Source: CAMAVH01 sp035714115 (GTDB taxonomy: Bacteria; Pseudomonadota; Alphaproteobacteria; SMXQ01). Taken from it: a DNA stretch of 39,176 bases. Location of the stretch: the NCBI GenBank assembly GCA_035714115.1, contig DASTMO010000038.1:1-39176 (forward strand), in the 5' to 3' direction. How positions within the stretch are numbered: position 1 is the stretch's first letter; each line of letters starts with the position of its first letter. Below are positions 1-7,802 of this stretch, piece by piece. The translations under genes were made by a program, and so were the position numbers. The notes beneath the pieces are model-generated. The model saw only the letters and a program-made list of their open reading frames with translations, did no database searches and had not been told where the DNA came from.

Positions 1-16
1 CGAAGGAGTCCCAACC

Positions 17-283
17 ATGCGCAACATCATCACCAGCGGCATCTCTGCTCTCGTCCTCAGCCTTGCCGTCGCCGGCACCGCCACCGCTTCGCCGAACAGT
101 GAAGGCGGCGACGCCTACGCCAGCAAGGTTCTGATGGCCAGCGATGTCATGAGCCCGCTCGTGCGCGGCATCGAAGGCGCGAGCAATGATGGCGAGCAGT
201 CGCCGCTCGGCCTCATCGTCACGCGCAACGTCGTCCATCAGGCGGCGGCAACCTCCGAACTGCCCACCACCGACGCCGAATAA
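17..283 (+). CDS. small exported protein, unknown function (88 aa)
   Basis: I do not recognise this protein. The first 25 or so residues form a Sec-type signal peptide: an Arg near the start, a hydrophobic stretch rich in Leu, Val and Ala, then an A-T-A-S site. The mature part would be about 60 residues, acidic and without cysteines, so it is probably a soluble periplasmic or secreted peptide. A good ribosome-binding site (GGAG, about 8 bases upstream) supports the ATG. The mature part contains G-L-I-V followed by V-V-H, which has the same spacing as G-F-I-V...V-E-H in the next small gene. A strong hairpin at 308-338 closes the unit. Coding is supported by the ribosome-binding site and signal peptide only; the function is open. 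Confidence 0.6.
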   Translation: MRNIITSGISALVLSLAVAGTATASPNSEGGDAYASKVLMASDVMSPLVRGIEGASNDGEQSPLGLIVTRNVVHQAAATSELPTTDAE

Positions 284-307
284 CGCGCGCCTCGCGGCAT
301 GACGAAC

Positions 308-338
308 ACGGTCCGCGTCGTCCCCCGACGCGGACCGT
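308..338 (+). terminator. hairpin, likely terminator of the first small gene
   Basis: A perfect 13-base-pair inverted repeat (ACGGTCCGCGTCG and its complement) with a loop of about 5 bases lies 25 bases after the stop codon at 283. A moderately T-rich stretch (GTGGTTT) follows. The stem is strong but the T run is imperfect, so it could instead be an RNA-stabilising hairpin. Confidence 0.6.
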
Positions 339-511
339 TGTGGTTTAAGGGACGAACCGCGGCTTTTCTAAAGCCAGCACGCTCACATTTCGTGATGCGC
401 GAGTCGCGCGCAGTTGATCGTCCTGCCGCTTTCCCGCCGCAATGCGCTCGCTCAATGAGACTCGCGCGACGCCATGGTGACGCCGCGCGTTTCACGCGAA
501 AGGACTTCATC

Positions 512-775
512 ATGCAGAACTTCTTCGCCGGCGCTCTCGGCGCTCTCGCTCTCACCGCCACGCTCTCCGGAGCCGCCAACGCCGCACCACTCAACAGCAA
601 GCCCGAGCCGGCGATGACCACCATCTATTCGCAACAGGCCGCGACCGATCAGCCCGACCATGCGAACAGCACGCGCCCGGGCGCCGGACGCGGCTTCATC
701 GTCGCCGCCGGCGTCGAACACGGCCCGACGGTCGCCGGCGAACAACCGGATCAGAACATGTACAACGCCAACTAA
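512..775 (+). CDS. small exported protein, unknown function (87 aa)
   Basis: I do not recognise this protein. The ATG at 512 is chosen because an AAGGAC ribosome-binding site precedes it and the translated N-terminus is then a clean signal peptide (hydrophobic Ala/Leu stretch, N-A-A-P cleavage region). The open frame runs further upstream to 299, but that extension is Arg-rich and crosses the hairpin at 308-338, so it is not believable. The mature chain of about 65 residues is hydrophilic and has no cysteines. G-F-I-V-x(3)-V-E-H near its middle matches G-L-I-V-x(3)-V-V-H in the gene at 17-283. The two may be diverged paralogues. Confidence 0.6.
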   Translation: MQNFFAGALGALALTATLSGAANAAPLNSKPEPAMTTIYSQQAATDQPDHANSTRPGAGRGFIVAAGVEHGPTVAGEQPDQNMYNAN

Positions 776-800
776 GCGCGGCATTCGCATCCGAACAACA

Positions 801-830
801 ACGGCCCGCCCGGTTTCCCGGACGGGCCGT
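801..830. terminator. hairpin between convergent genes
   Basis: An inverted repeat of 12 bases with one mismatch (ACGGCCCGCCCG / CGGACGGGCCGT) lies between the stop codons of the plus-strand small gene (775) and the minus-strand hydrolase (854). It sits where a terminator shared by converging transcripts would be expected. There is no clear T run on either side. Confidence 0.55.
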
Positions 831-853
831 CGCCATTTCAGCAAGGCCGCCGC

Positions 854-2218
854 TTATACGAGGTAAAAACCGCCGACGATTGCGTCGTGATAGAGCTGGG
901 CCGCCGGCGGCGCGATGCCGAACGGCAGATCTTTCTCCGGCTTGGTGTAGGTGTGTACGCCAGCGCCGAAGCGCGTGACGGCGGTTTTCGGCGCCGGGCT
1001 CATGGCCGCGAACATCGGCAGGATCACTTCCTTATAAACTTCCGGATTGTGGTCGCGGCTATCCTTGGCGAGGCCGAACAGATAGGGCGGCACCGGCTTG
1101 ACGCCAGCGCCCTTCAGCTCGCGCGTGAAGCCGAGATAATGGTCGACCAGCTCCTGCTCCTGATCGGGGCCGTAGTTCAGCCGCTTGGCCGAGACGCGGG
1201 CCGCCTGCTCGAGGGCGCCGACGATGTTGTGCGTGACCATGTACTCGGCCTTGAACTGCGGCCGTAGCTTGGCGACGTCCCAGGCCTCGAAGATTTCCTC
1301 CATGAGCCAGGGCAGACGCATCAATGCCTGCGGGCCTTCCTGACCGAGCGCCTCGGGGCCGCGATAACGCGCCAAATCGCGCCAGGTGCGGATATAGAGA
1401 TCGTTGAATGGATCCTTCCAGCTGTCGCCGGTCTTGGCGACGCGCTCGAAGCCGTCGATCTTGCCGACATGGCCGCCCCAGATGTGCTTGCGCTCGTTGA
1501 TGTAACCGAAGGTCGAGTTTTCGATGGCCAGCACGCCAGCGATGTTCGGCACGCGCTGCGTCAACATCGAGACATAGGGGCCGCCGGTCGAATGGCCGTG
1601 CACGTAGATGGAGAACTCGCCTTCCGGGAAATGGCGGCGGCACGCCGTCTTCATGCCTTCCTCGAAAGCGATCGGCCAGGCGGCCATGCGGTAGTAGAAG
1701 CGCGAGCCCGGCTTGGCGCGCGCCGAGACGCGCGTGCCGTACTTCATCTTCTTGCCTTCGTCCTTCACCAGATCGTACTGGTCGCGCGTGACATGCTCGC
1801 CCTTCACCCAGATGGGCGTGCGCACGCTTCCGTCCTCGTTGAAGGTGTCGCCCGGCCAGTTGCGGCTCGGATCTTCGAGATAGAGGCGGCCCGGATAGGT
1901 CATGACGACGACCTTGAAGCCGAACTTCTCGGCGAACAGCCGCGAGAAGCGCTCCATCGATTTGGCGTCGCCCGCGCCGCCATGCAGCAGGAAGACGCCG
2001 ACCTTCTTACCGTCGGCGCCCTTGGTGATCTCGCCTTCGGGCGTATAGACATCGACGCCGATGTCCCACTCCATGCCGAGCTGCTCGAGGCGGAAGACGT
2101 CCTCCGTCACTTTCACCGGGATCGACGGCCGCTTCAGGGCCGCATCGTTCATGGCGATGACTTGCTCGCGTGGAATCTGTGCCGGCGGCATCCACTTGCT
2201 GTCGAGATTGGTGGCCAT
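854..2218 (-). CDS. alpha/beta hydrolase (454 aa)
   Basis: Probable serine hydrolase of the alpha/beta fold; the substrate cannot be told. H-G-G-A-G at residues 79-83 matches an oxyanion-hole loop, G-H-S-T-G-G holds the probable nucleophile Ser210, and His422 in the C-terminal V-H-T-Y segment is a candidate for the catalytic His. At 454 residues it is longer than a plain hydrolase (about 280-320), with an inserted section between the oxyanion loop and the nucleophile. No signal peptide is visible, so it is probably cytoplasmic. The ATG has an AGGAGG ribosome-binding site. It is the last gene of a minus-strand operon behind the SDR (36-base gap) and PuuE-like genes, which suggests a role in breaking down an ester, lactone or amide. 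Confidence 0.82.
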   Translation of the reverse strand: MATNLDSKWMPPAQIPREQVIAMNDAALKRPSIPVKVTEDVFRLEQLGMEWDIGVDVYTPEGEITKGADGKKVGVFLLHGGAGDAKSMERFSRLFAEKFGFKVVVMTYPGRLYLEDPSRNWPGDTFNEDGSVRTPIWVKGEHVTRDQYDLVKDEGKKMKYGTRVSARAKPGSRFYYRMAAWPIAFEEGMKTACRRHFPEGEFSIYVHGHSTGGPYVSMLTQRVPNIAGVLAIENSTFGYINERKHIWGGHVGKIDGFERVAKTGDSWKDPFNDLYIRTWRDLARYRGPEALGQEGPQALMRLPWLMEEIFEAWDVAKLRPQFKAEYMVTHNIVGALEQAARVSAKRLNYGPDQEQELVDHYLGFTRELKGAGVKPVPPYLFGLAKDSRDHNPEVYKEVILPMFAAMSPAPKTAVTRFGAGVHTYTKPEKDLPFGIAPPAAQLYHDAIVGGFYLV

Positions 2219-2254
2219 GAATCCTCCTAGCTTGCGTGATTCAATCTTACGAAA

Positions 2255-2995
2255 TCAGTGAAGCGCGACGCCGCCCGAAACATCGAGGCAGCTGCCGGTG
2301 ATGTGGCTCGCCTTCTCCGACAATAGAAACGCGACGGCCTCGCCGATATGTTCCGGACGCGTGTGATCGCCGAGCGGCGAGCGCGTCGGCTTGACATGCT
2401 CGCCGACCTTCCAGCGCGCCGGCGTGTCGCCGGGCGCGACGGTGTTGACGCGGATGCCGTGCTTGCCGACTTCCTGGGCGAGCGACTGGCTGAAGACGAT
2501 GGTCGCGGCCTTGCAGCCGGAATAGACCGCCGCGCGCGGGCCGCCTTGCAGGCCGCGCCGCGCCGTGATGCTGACGATGCCGCCCTTCTTTGCCGGGATC
2601 ATGTGTTTGAGCACGGCATTGGTGGTGTTGAGCAGGCCGATCAGGTTGATCGACACCATCCTGTTCCACCATTCGGGCGGCGCGTCGGCAAAGTCATGCT
2701 GCGGAATGCCGATGCCGCGCCCGCCGCCGGCCAGGTTCACCAGCGCGTCGATGCCGCCGAACTTGGCTGCCGTCTCGTCGACCACGCGGGTGACTTCGGC
2801 CATGTCGGTGACGTCGAGCTTCGTGACCGTCAGATGCGGCGCATTGCCTGCTTTGCCGGCAAACTTGTCGGCGACCATCTGAGCGACGTCGGTCTTGATG
2901 TCGGAGATGACGACATCCCAGCCGTCGCGCGCCAGCACGCCGGCGATCCCTTCGCCGATCAGGCTGGCGCCGCCGGTGATGAAAGCGACCGGCAT
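2255..2995 (-). CDS. SDR family NAD(P)-dependent oxidoreductase (246 aa)
   Basis: Classical short-chain dehydrogenase/reductase, probably oxidising or reducing a hydroxyl/keto group with NAD(P). The nucleotide-binding T-G-G-x(3)-I-G-x-G is at residues 7-16, N-L-A-G-G at about 87-91, and the catalytic Ser142, Tyr158 and Lys162 (Y-S-G-C-K) are all present. Length is normal for the family. C-terminal G-S-C-L-D-V-S-G-G is the usual ending. Its start codon overlaps the stop of the upstream deacetylase by one base (TGATG), so translation is probably coupled. The next gene downstream is the alpha/beta hydrolase. Confidence 0.9.
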   Translation of the reverse strand: MPVAFITGGASLIGEGIAGVLARDGWDVVISDIKTDVAQMVADKFAGKAGNAPHLTVTKLDVTDMAEVTRVVDETAAKFGGIDALVNLAGGGRGIGIPQHDFADAPPEWWNRMVSINLIGLLNTTNAVLKHMIPAKKGGIVSITARRGLQGGPRAAVYSGCKAATIVFSQSLAQEVGKHGIRVNTVAPGDTPARWKVGEHVKPTRSPLGDHTRPEHIGEAVAFLLSEKASHITGSCLDVSGGVALH

Positions 2996-3867
2996 CAGTC
3001 GAGAGGACGGTAAGGCTCGGCCTTCTTGCTGGTCTTCAGCAAGTAGTCCGCGATCTCGCCGCGCGTCGGCTGCCAGATCTCGTCCCCGAATTGATGGATG
3101 TATTGCATCATCCGTTCGTAGGCCATGGCGAAGTTCGGCCGGCCCGACAGCTCGGCATGGACGATCACATCGACCAACCCCGGACGGCCGCGCAGGGCTT
3201 CCTGACGGATGTAGTCGAAGGATTCCTTGAAGCTGTTGAAGTAGTTTTCCGCCGTGCCGGCGCCTCCCGACCAGGCGCGCCAGTCGTTGGCATAATTCAG
3301 CTTGGGAATGCAGGCGATCTTCTTGCCCTTCACGCTGGCGACGTAAGGCACGTCGTCGTCGAAGACGTCGCCGAACCAGCGGAAGCCCTCTTCAGCGAGA
3401 ATGCCCAGCGTCTCGGGCGTATGCAGGTTGCCGGGGCCGGCCCAGCCGTAGGGGCGTTTGCCGGTGCAGTCCTTGATGACCTGGACGCAATTGCGCACTT
3501 CGGCGCGCTGCTCGTCCGGCGTCAGGTCGGTGAGGTGATAATCGTTGGTCATACCATGGCAGCAGATCTCATGGCCGTCCTCGAACATCGCCTTGATGCT
3601 CTCGGGCCATTTTTCCACCGTCAGGCCATTGGGGCCGATGACCGCCTTGATTTTGTTGCGCTGGAAGATGTCGCGCAGGCGCCAGATGCCGACGGCGCCG
3701 CCGTAATTGGCGTGCGACAAAGACGCCAAATTGACAGGGATCTTGCTCGACTTCTTGAAACGGCCGCTGTTGCGGAACGCTTCATAGGCGACGCGGAAGG
3801 TCACGCAGACGAGCTGGCCGCCCGGCCATTGCAATGTCGGTTTGGGCCATTGGACGCCGCGATGCAT
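2995..3867 (-). CDS. polysaccharide deacetylase-fold hydrolase, PuuE-like (290 aa)
   Basis: Member of the polysaccharide deacetylase/NodB-fold superfamily, nearest by eye to the PuuE (cofactor-independent allantoinase) branch. The canonical T-F-D-D metal motif of carbohydrate esterase 4 is replaced by V-T-F-R-V-A-Y-E-A near residue 22. The usual H-x(3)-H site is replaced by C-H-G-M-T-N-D-Y around residues 103-110, which resembles the H-G-x(4)-D-Y region of PuuE. H-A-E-L-S-G-R-P near residue 237 also fits that branch. It probably acts on a small C-N compound rather than a polymer, but the substrate is unknown. No signal peptide is seen. A GGAGG ribosome-binding site precedes the ATG. It is the first gene of the operon and is divergent from the solute-binding protein at 4091. 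Confidence 0.78.
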   Translation of the reverse strand: MHRGVQWPKPTLQWPGGQLVCVTFRVAYEAFRNSGRFKKSSKIPVNLASLSHANYGGAVGIWRLRDIFQRNKIKAVIGPNGLTVEKWPESIKAMFEDGHEICCHGMTNDYHLTDLTPDEQRAEVRNCVQVIKDCTGKRPYGWAGPGNLHTPETLGILAEEGFRWFGDVFDDDVPYVASVKGKKIACIPKLNYANDWRAWSGGAGTAENYFNSFKESFDYIRQEALRGRPGLVDVIVHAELSGRPNFAMAYERMMQYIHQFGDEIWQPTRGEIADYLLKTSKKAEPYRPLD

Positions 3868-3948
3868 GAATATCCTCCCTCAGGCGCGATGCGTTTGCCG
3901 TCCGGCAGGGGCGCGCCGGCCATCGATGACCACACGCCACGCGCGAAT

Positions 3949-3958
3949 TGTCCGGACA
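3949..3958. promoter_or_regulatory. 10-base palindrome in divergent intergenic region
   Basis: TGTCCGGACA is a perfect palindrome lying between the two divergent start codons (3867 and 4091). It is a candidate operator shared by the two transcripts. Ten bases is short for a GC-rich genome, so chance is quite possible. Confidence 0.25.
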
Positions 3959-3986
3959 TCCTCGCCATTGCCGCGAAGCCTGACCG

Positions 3987-4015
3987 TTTCCATTCGCCGG
4001 ACTTGCAGCTATCAT
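3987..4015 (+). promoter_or_regulatory. candidate promoter for the binding protein/kinase pair
   Basis: TTTCCA (3987-3992), a 17-base spacer and TATCAT (4010-4015) form a plausible housekeeping promoter, matching 4 of 6 and 5 of 6 consensus bases. Transcription would start near 4022, giving an untranslated leader of about 70 bases before the ATG at 4091. Confidence 0.4.
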
Positions 4016-4090
4016 GTTGGAAGTAACGCCCTTTTCAACTGGAATCAGGTCGATCCAATGGAAACGGGCCATCAGGTCAGGGGGTGTTTC

Positions 4091-5197
4091 ATGCTTCGCA
4101 TCGTTCTTTCCGCAATCGCCGCGACCACTTGCATGATGGTTTCGCTGGCCGAAGCGAACGCACAGAGCGCCCGCCAACCGACAGCGGTCGAGAAACTCTA
4201 TGCCGAATTGAACGCCCTGCCCGCCGCCGAGCGCCAAAAGCGCATCGAGGACGGCGCGCGCAAAGAGGGCAAGCTTAACTTCATCCACACCTGGCGCGGC
4301 GCTTTGGCGCGCAATCACTTGCGCCTGTTTGAGAAGCGCTATCCTTTCCTGCAGGTCGAGATGGTCGATATCGGCTCGCAGGACGCCGCCGAGCGTCTCG
4401 TCGCCGAAGAAGCCGTCGGCCGCCATCTGACCGACACGGTCAGCCTCGCCGTCGCCGACATGAACGACATCCTGGCGAAGGATTATTCGGCGCATTACCC
4501 GACGCCCGCCGCCAATCTGATCTACGACAAGTACAAGGCCTTCCTGGACGAGCAGAACCGCTGGCTGCCGTTTTACTGGACCGAGCATGGCATTTCGTAC
4601 AACCCGACCATGATCTCGGCAGCCGACGCGCCGAAGGACTGGATGGATCTGTGCAAGCCGGCGTTCAAGGGCCAGGTCTCCTTCGACCCGTTCGAAGTGC
4701 GCTTCCTCGCCGGCCTGTGGAACGTCATGGGCGAGCAGAAGCTCGGCCAGTGGCTCAAGTGCATCGGCGAGAACAAGCCGATCATCCAGCGCGGCCATAC
4801 CCAGCGCCTCAACCTGATGATCGCCGGCGACCATGCCGCCCAGGGCGACAATTATCTCTATTACGGCATCCAGCAGAAGCTGAAGACCAAGGACTTGGCC
4901 TTCGAGCCGGTGTGGAGCGCCACCATGCCGGCCACCATCGGCGCGATGATCATCAACGCCAACACGCCGCACCCTTACGCTTCCGCGCTGCTGCTCGACT
5001 GGGTGCTGTCCGAAGAGAGCCAGAAATACACCGCCGAGCAGTTCCGCGGCCCGGTTGCCTACAAGCATCCCTACATTCCGGACGACGCCAAAATCGTCAG
5101 CTTTAAGACGGTCGACGACGCCACATCGGATAAGCTGCAGAAGCTGTGGGACCAATATATCACCGGCAACGCCACGGAGCGCGCCGGCACCCCGTAA
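4091..5197 (+). CDS. ABC-type extracellular solute-binding protein (368 aa)
   Basis: Periplasmic binding protein resembling the iron/spermidine-type family 1 receptors. The ATG at 4091 is preferred because it gives a proper signal peptide (M-L-R, hydrophobic stretch, A-N-A-Q cleavage region near residue 24) and has a GGGGG-rich ribosome-binding region. The frame is open back to 3842, but that extension overlaps the divergent gene. The mature protein has segments typical of these receptors: E-K-R-Y-P-F-L near residue 75, a G-I-S-Y-N-P-T element followed by P-K-D-W-M-D-L, and a late hinge segment around A-N-T-P-H-P-Y-A. No permease or ATPase gene is next to it. It is followed after 36 bases by a hybrid sensor kinase, so it may deliver its ligand to the kinase, to a distant transporter, or to both. 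The ligand is unknown. Confidence 0.85.
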   Translation: MLRIVLSAIAATTCMMVSLAEANAQSARQPTAVEKLYAELNALPAAERQKRIEDGARKEGKLNFIHTWRGALARNHLRLFEKRYPFLQVEMVDIGSQDAAERLVAEEAVGRHLTDTVSLAVADMNDILAKDYSAHYPTPAANLIYDKYKAFLDEQNRWLPFYWTEHGISYNPTMISAADAPKDWMDLCKPAFKGQVSFDPFEVRFLAGLWNVMGEQKLGQWLKCIGENKPIIQRGHTQRLNLMIAGDHAAQGDNYLYYGIQQKLKTKDLAFEPVWSATMPATIGAMIINANTPHPYASALLLDWVLSEESQKYTAEQFRGPVAYKHPYIPDDAKIVSFKTVDDATSDKLQKLWDQYITGNATERAGTP

Positions 5198-5233
5198 AGA
5201 CCCCGCGCCCTCATCCCGTCGCATCACAGCGCC

Positions 5234-7768
5234 ATGAGCCTCACATCCCCCCGCCGGCGAATCGGCGCCCGCAGCCTTTTTGGGCTGAACGTCGGCCTGC
5301 TTGCCCTGTTGATGGCCGTCGTCGGCGGCGTGATCTGGTTCGAGCGCGAACAGGCGATCGACCAGGCCGAACGCAATGCCCGCAACCTGACCGATGTGCT
5401 CGCGGCGCAGACCCGCGAGCATTTCCTGACCATTGAGAAATCGCTCAACGCCGTCCTATTGCGCATCGACGGCGACAAGATCACCGACGAGAGCCAGACC
5501 GACGCCGGCTATGACGCCTTGCGCGACGCGCAGCGCACCGCGCCCAGCAGCGTGCTGTTCTATTTCCTGGTCGGGCCGGACGGGCGCATGCTCAGCTCCT
5601 CGCTGTCGCGCGAACGCTCCTTCCTCGATCTGTCGGCGCGCGAAGGCTTCAGCCGGCAGAGAGAGGATGCTTCCCTGCGTTTCGTCATCAGCCCGACGGT
5701 GCGCGGCGTGCCGAACACGCTGACCGACCGGCTGCTGTTCAGCGTCAACCGCCGCATTACGCGCAGCGACGGCAGCTTTGGCGGCATCGTCTCGGCGCTG
5801 ATCGCCGTCGATCTGCTGACCGACCTCTACGATTCGCTGAACGTGGGCGAGGATGGCGTCGTCAGCCTGATCCACCGCCGGGGCAACATGCTGGCGCGCT
5901 CGCCGATCGACGAGCGGGTCATCGGCAGCGACTTCAGCAACGCCAACGTCTTCGTCAACGGCGTCAACAAGTCCCCGGCCGGCATTTCGACCACCAGTTC
6001 GGTCGCCGACGGCAAAGTGCGCATCACCGCTTACCGGGTCGTCGACGACTTCCCGCTGGTCGTGACGGTCGGCCTGTCGCGCGATGCCGAACTCGCCTCC
6101 TGGCGGCGCTATGCCACTTTCAGCGCGGCCGCGACATTGGCCGTCGCCCTGCTCATCTTCGTCTTCCTGAGCTTCATGCAGCGCCGCATCAAGCGGTCCA
6201 TAGCCGACGAAGAGCGCTTCATCGAAGCCGAGTTGCGCCGCCGCGAGGAGTTGGAAAGCTTCAGCCAGCAGCTCCAGAAGGCGCAGGAGATCGCGAATAT
6301 CGGCACCTGGCGCATGGCGATCGGCTCCGACGTGATCGAAATATCGCCGCTGCTCCAGCGCTTGGCTGGGCGCGACGTCACCGGCAGCGACAGCTACGAT
6401 CAGTCGAAGCTGACGATCCACCCCGAGGACCGCGACGGCTATTACGCCGCGCGCGACGCCGTCATCGCCACGCGCCAGCCGCAGCAGGTCGAATACCGCC
6501 TTGTCCATCCCGACGGCTCGATCCGTTATCGCTGGAGCGAAATGCAATGCGAGCTCGGCGACGACGGCGAGCCGCGCGCCATCTTCGCAACCGTACAGGA
6601 TATTACTGAGCGTAAGACGACGGAGGAACAGCTCCGCCAGTCGCAAAAGATGGAGACCATCGGCCAGCTGACCGGCGGCGTCGCCCACGATTTCAACAAT
6701 CTGCTCATGGTCGTGATGGGCAATCTCGATCTTCTGCTCGACCGCGTCAAAAGCGATCCGGACGCCGCCAGCCTGCTCGATTCGGCGATCTCGGCGACCG
6801 AGCGCGGCGCCTCGCTGACCCGCCAGCTGCTCGCCTACGCCCGCCGTCAGCCGCTGGCGCCGCGCGATCTCGACGTCAACGACACGGTGCAATCGCTGTC
6901 GCGGCTGCTGCGCCGCACGCTCGGCGAGCAGATCGAAATCGAGACGATTCTCGGCGGCGGCGTGTGGCACGCCTTGGCCGATGCGTCGCAGGTCGAGAAC
7001 GCCATCATCAATCTCGCGCTCAACGCGCGCGACGCGATGCCGAACGGCGGCAAGCTCACGTTAGAGACCGCCAACGCCTCGTTCGACGAGAGCTATGCCG
7101 GGCTCAACGATGAAGTCGCGCCGGGCCAATATGTGATGATCGCCATCACCGACACCGGCACCGGCATGCCCGCCGACGTGATCGCCCGCGCGTTCGAGCC
7201 CTTCTTCACCACCAAGCCGGTCGGACGCGGCACCGGCCTCGGCCTGTCCCAGGTCTACGGCTTCGCCAAGCAATCGGGCGGCCATGCCAAGATCTACAGC
7301 GAGCTCGGCCACGGCACGACGGTGAAGCTCTATCTACCGCGCGCGCGGACATCCTCGGTTGAGCCGGCGGCGCAAGCTGCCGTCAGTGTCGGCGCCGGCG
7401 AGACGATCCTGGTCGTCGAGGACGACGATCTGGTGCGCGCCACGGTGGACAGGATGCTCAAGGAGCTCGGCTATAAGCCGATCCTGACCAGCCTCGCCGA
7501 AGAGGCTTTGGCGATCCTGCAGGGCGAGGCCCACATCGACCTGCTGTTCACCGACGTGGTACTGCCGGGCAAGATGGGCGGGCGCGCCCTCGCCGAAGAG
7601 GCCGCGAAACTGCGCCCCGCTCTGCCGGTGATCTATTCCTCCGGCTACACGCAGAACTCGATCATCCATCAAGGCCGGCTCGACGCCGACATCGAACTGT
7701 TGTCCAAGCCTTACAAGAAACAGGACTTGGCGCAGCGTCTGCGCGCCGTGCTGGATCGCCGGCGTTAA
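5234..7768 (+). CDS. hybrid sensor histidine kinase with periplasmic sensor, PAS and receiver domains (844 aa)
   Basis: Inner-membrane sensor kinase. The domain order is: transmembrane helix at about 14-36; periplasmic region of about 250 residues that looks like a Cache-type sensor; second helix at about 293-314; short coiled linker; PAS domain at about 345-460 ending in D-I-T-E-R-K; histidine kinase with phospho-acceptor His485 in G-G-V-A-H-D-F-N-N; ATPase domain with N-L-A-L-N-A-R-D-A, D-T-G-T-G-M and G-T-G-L-G-L; and a C-terminal receiver domain with phospho-acceptor Asp774. The H-box type is that of hybrid kinases related to the CckA/blue-light group. It lies 36 bases behind a solute-binding protein and no separate response regulator is nearby. 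The ribosome-binding site is weak, so translation may depend on the upstream gene. Confidence 0.92.
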   Translation: MSLTSPRRRIGARSLFGLNVGLLALLMAVVGGVIWFEREQAIDQAERNARNLTDVLAAQTREHFLTIEKSLNAVLLRIDGDKITDESQTDAGYDALRDAQRTAPSSVLFYFLVGPDGRMLSSSLSRERSFLDLSAREGFSRQREDASLRFVISPTVRGVPNTLTDRLLFSVNRRITRSDGSFGGIVSALIAVDLLTDLYDSLNVGEDGVVSLIHRRGNMLARSPIDERVIGSDFSNANVFVNGVNKSPAGISTTSSVADGKVRITAYRVVDDFPLVVTVGLSRDAELASWRRYATFSAAATLAVALLIFVFLSFMQRRIKRSIADEERFIEAELRRREELESFSQQLQKAQEIANIGTWRMAIGSDVIEISPLLQRLAGRDVTGSDSYDQSKLTIHPEDRDGYYAARDAVIATRQPQQVEYRLVHPDGSIRYRWSEMQCELGDDGEPRAIFATVQDITERKTTEEQLRQSQKMETIGQLTGGVAHDFNNLLMVVMGNLDLLLDRVKSDPDAASLLDSAISATERGASLTRQLLAYARRQPLAPRDLDVNDTVQSLSRLLRRTLGEQIEIETILGGGVWHALADASQVENAIINLALNARDAMPNGGKLTLETANASFDESYAGLNDEVAPGQYVMIAITDTGTGMPADVIARAFEPFFTTKPVGRGTGLGLSQVYGFAKQSGGHAKIYSELGHGTTVKLYLPRARTSSVEPAAQAAVSVGAGETILVVEDDDLVRATVDRMLKELGYKPILTSLAEEALAILQGEAHIDLLFTDVVLPGKMGGRALAEEAAKLRPALPVIYSSGYTQNSIIHQGRLDADIELLSKPYKKQDLAQRLRAVLDRRR

Positions 7769-7785
7769 GCCGCGAGCGAAATTCC

Positions 7786-7802
7786 GGCCGCCTCAGGCGG
7801 CC
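7786..7802. terminator. palindromic hairpin at convergent gene ends
   Basis: GGCCGCCT and its exact complement are separated by one base (the effective loop is larger). It lies 18 bases after the kinase stop codon and overlaps the stop codon of nadB. No T run follows on the plus strand and only ATTT on the minus strand, so it is a weak terminator candidate. Confidence 0.35.

Noticed and set aside
361..375. GGCTTT/AAAGCC mini-hairpin upstream of the second small gene
   Set aside because: Six base pairs with a 3-base loop is too weak to call, and no T run or promoter is associated.
3782..5422. Long minus-strand open frame opposite the solute-binding protein
   Set aside because: It covers a well-supported exported receptor and the divergent promoter region, and its translation has no recognisable motif.
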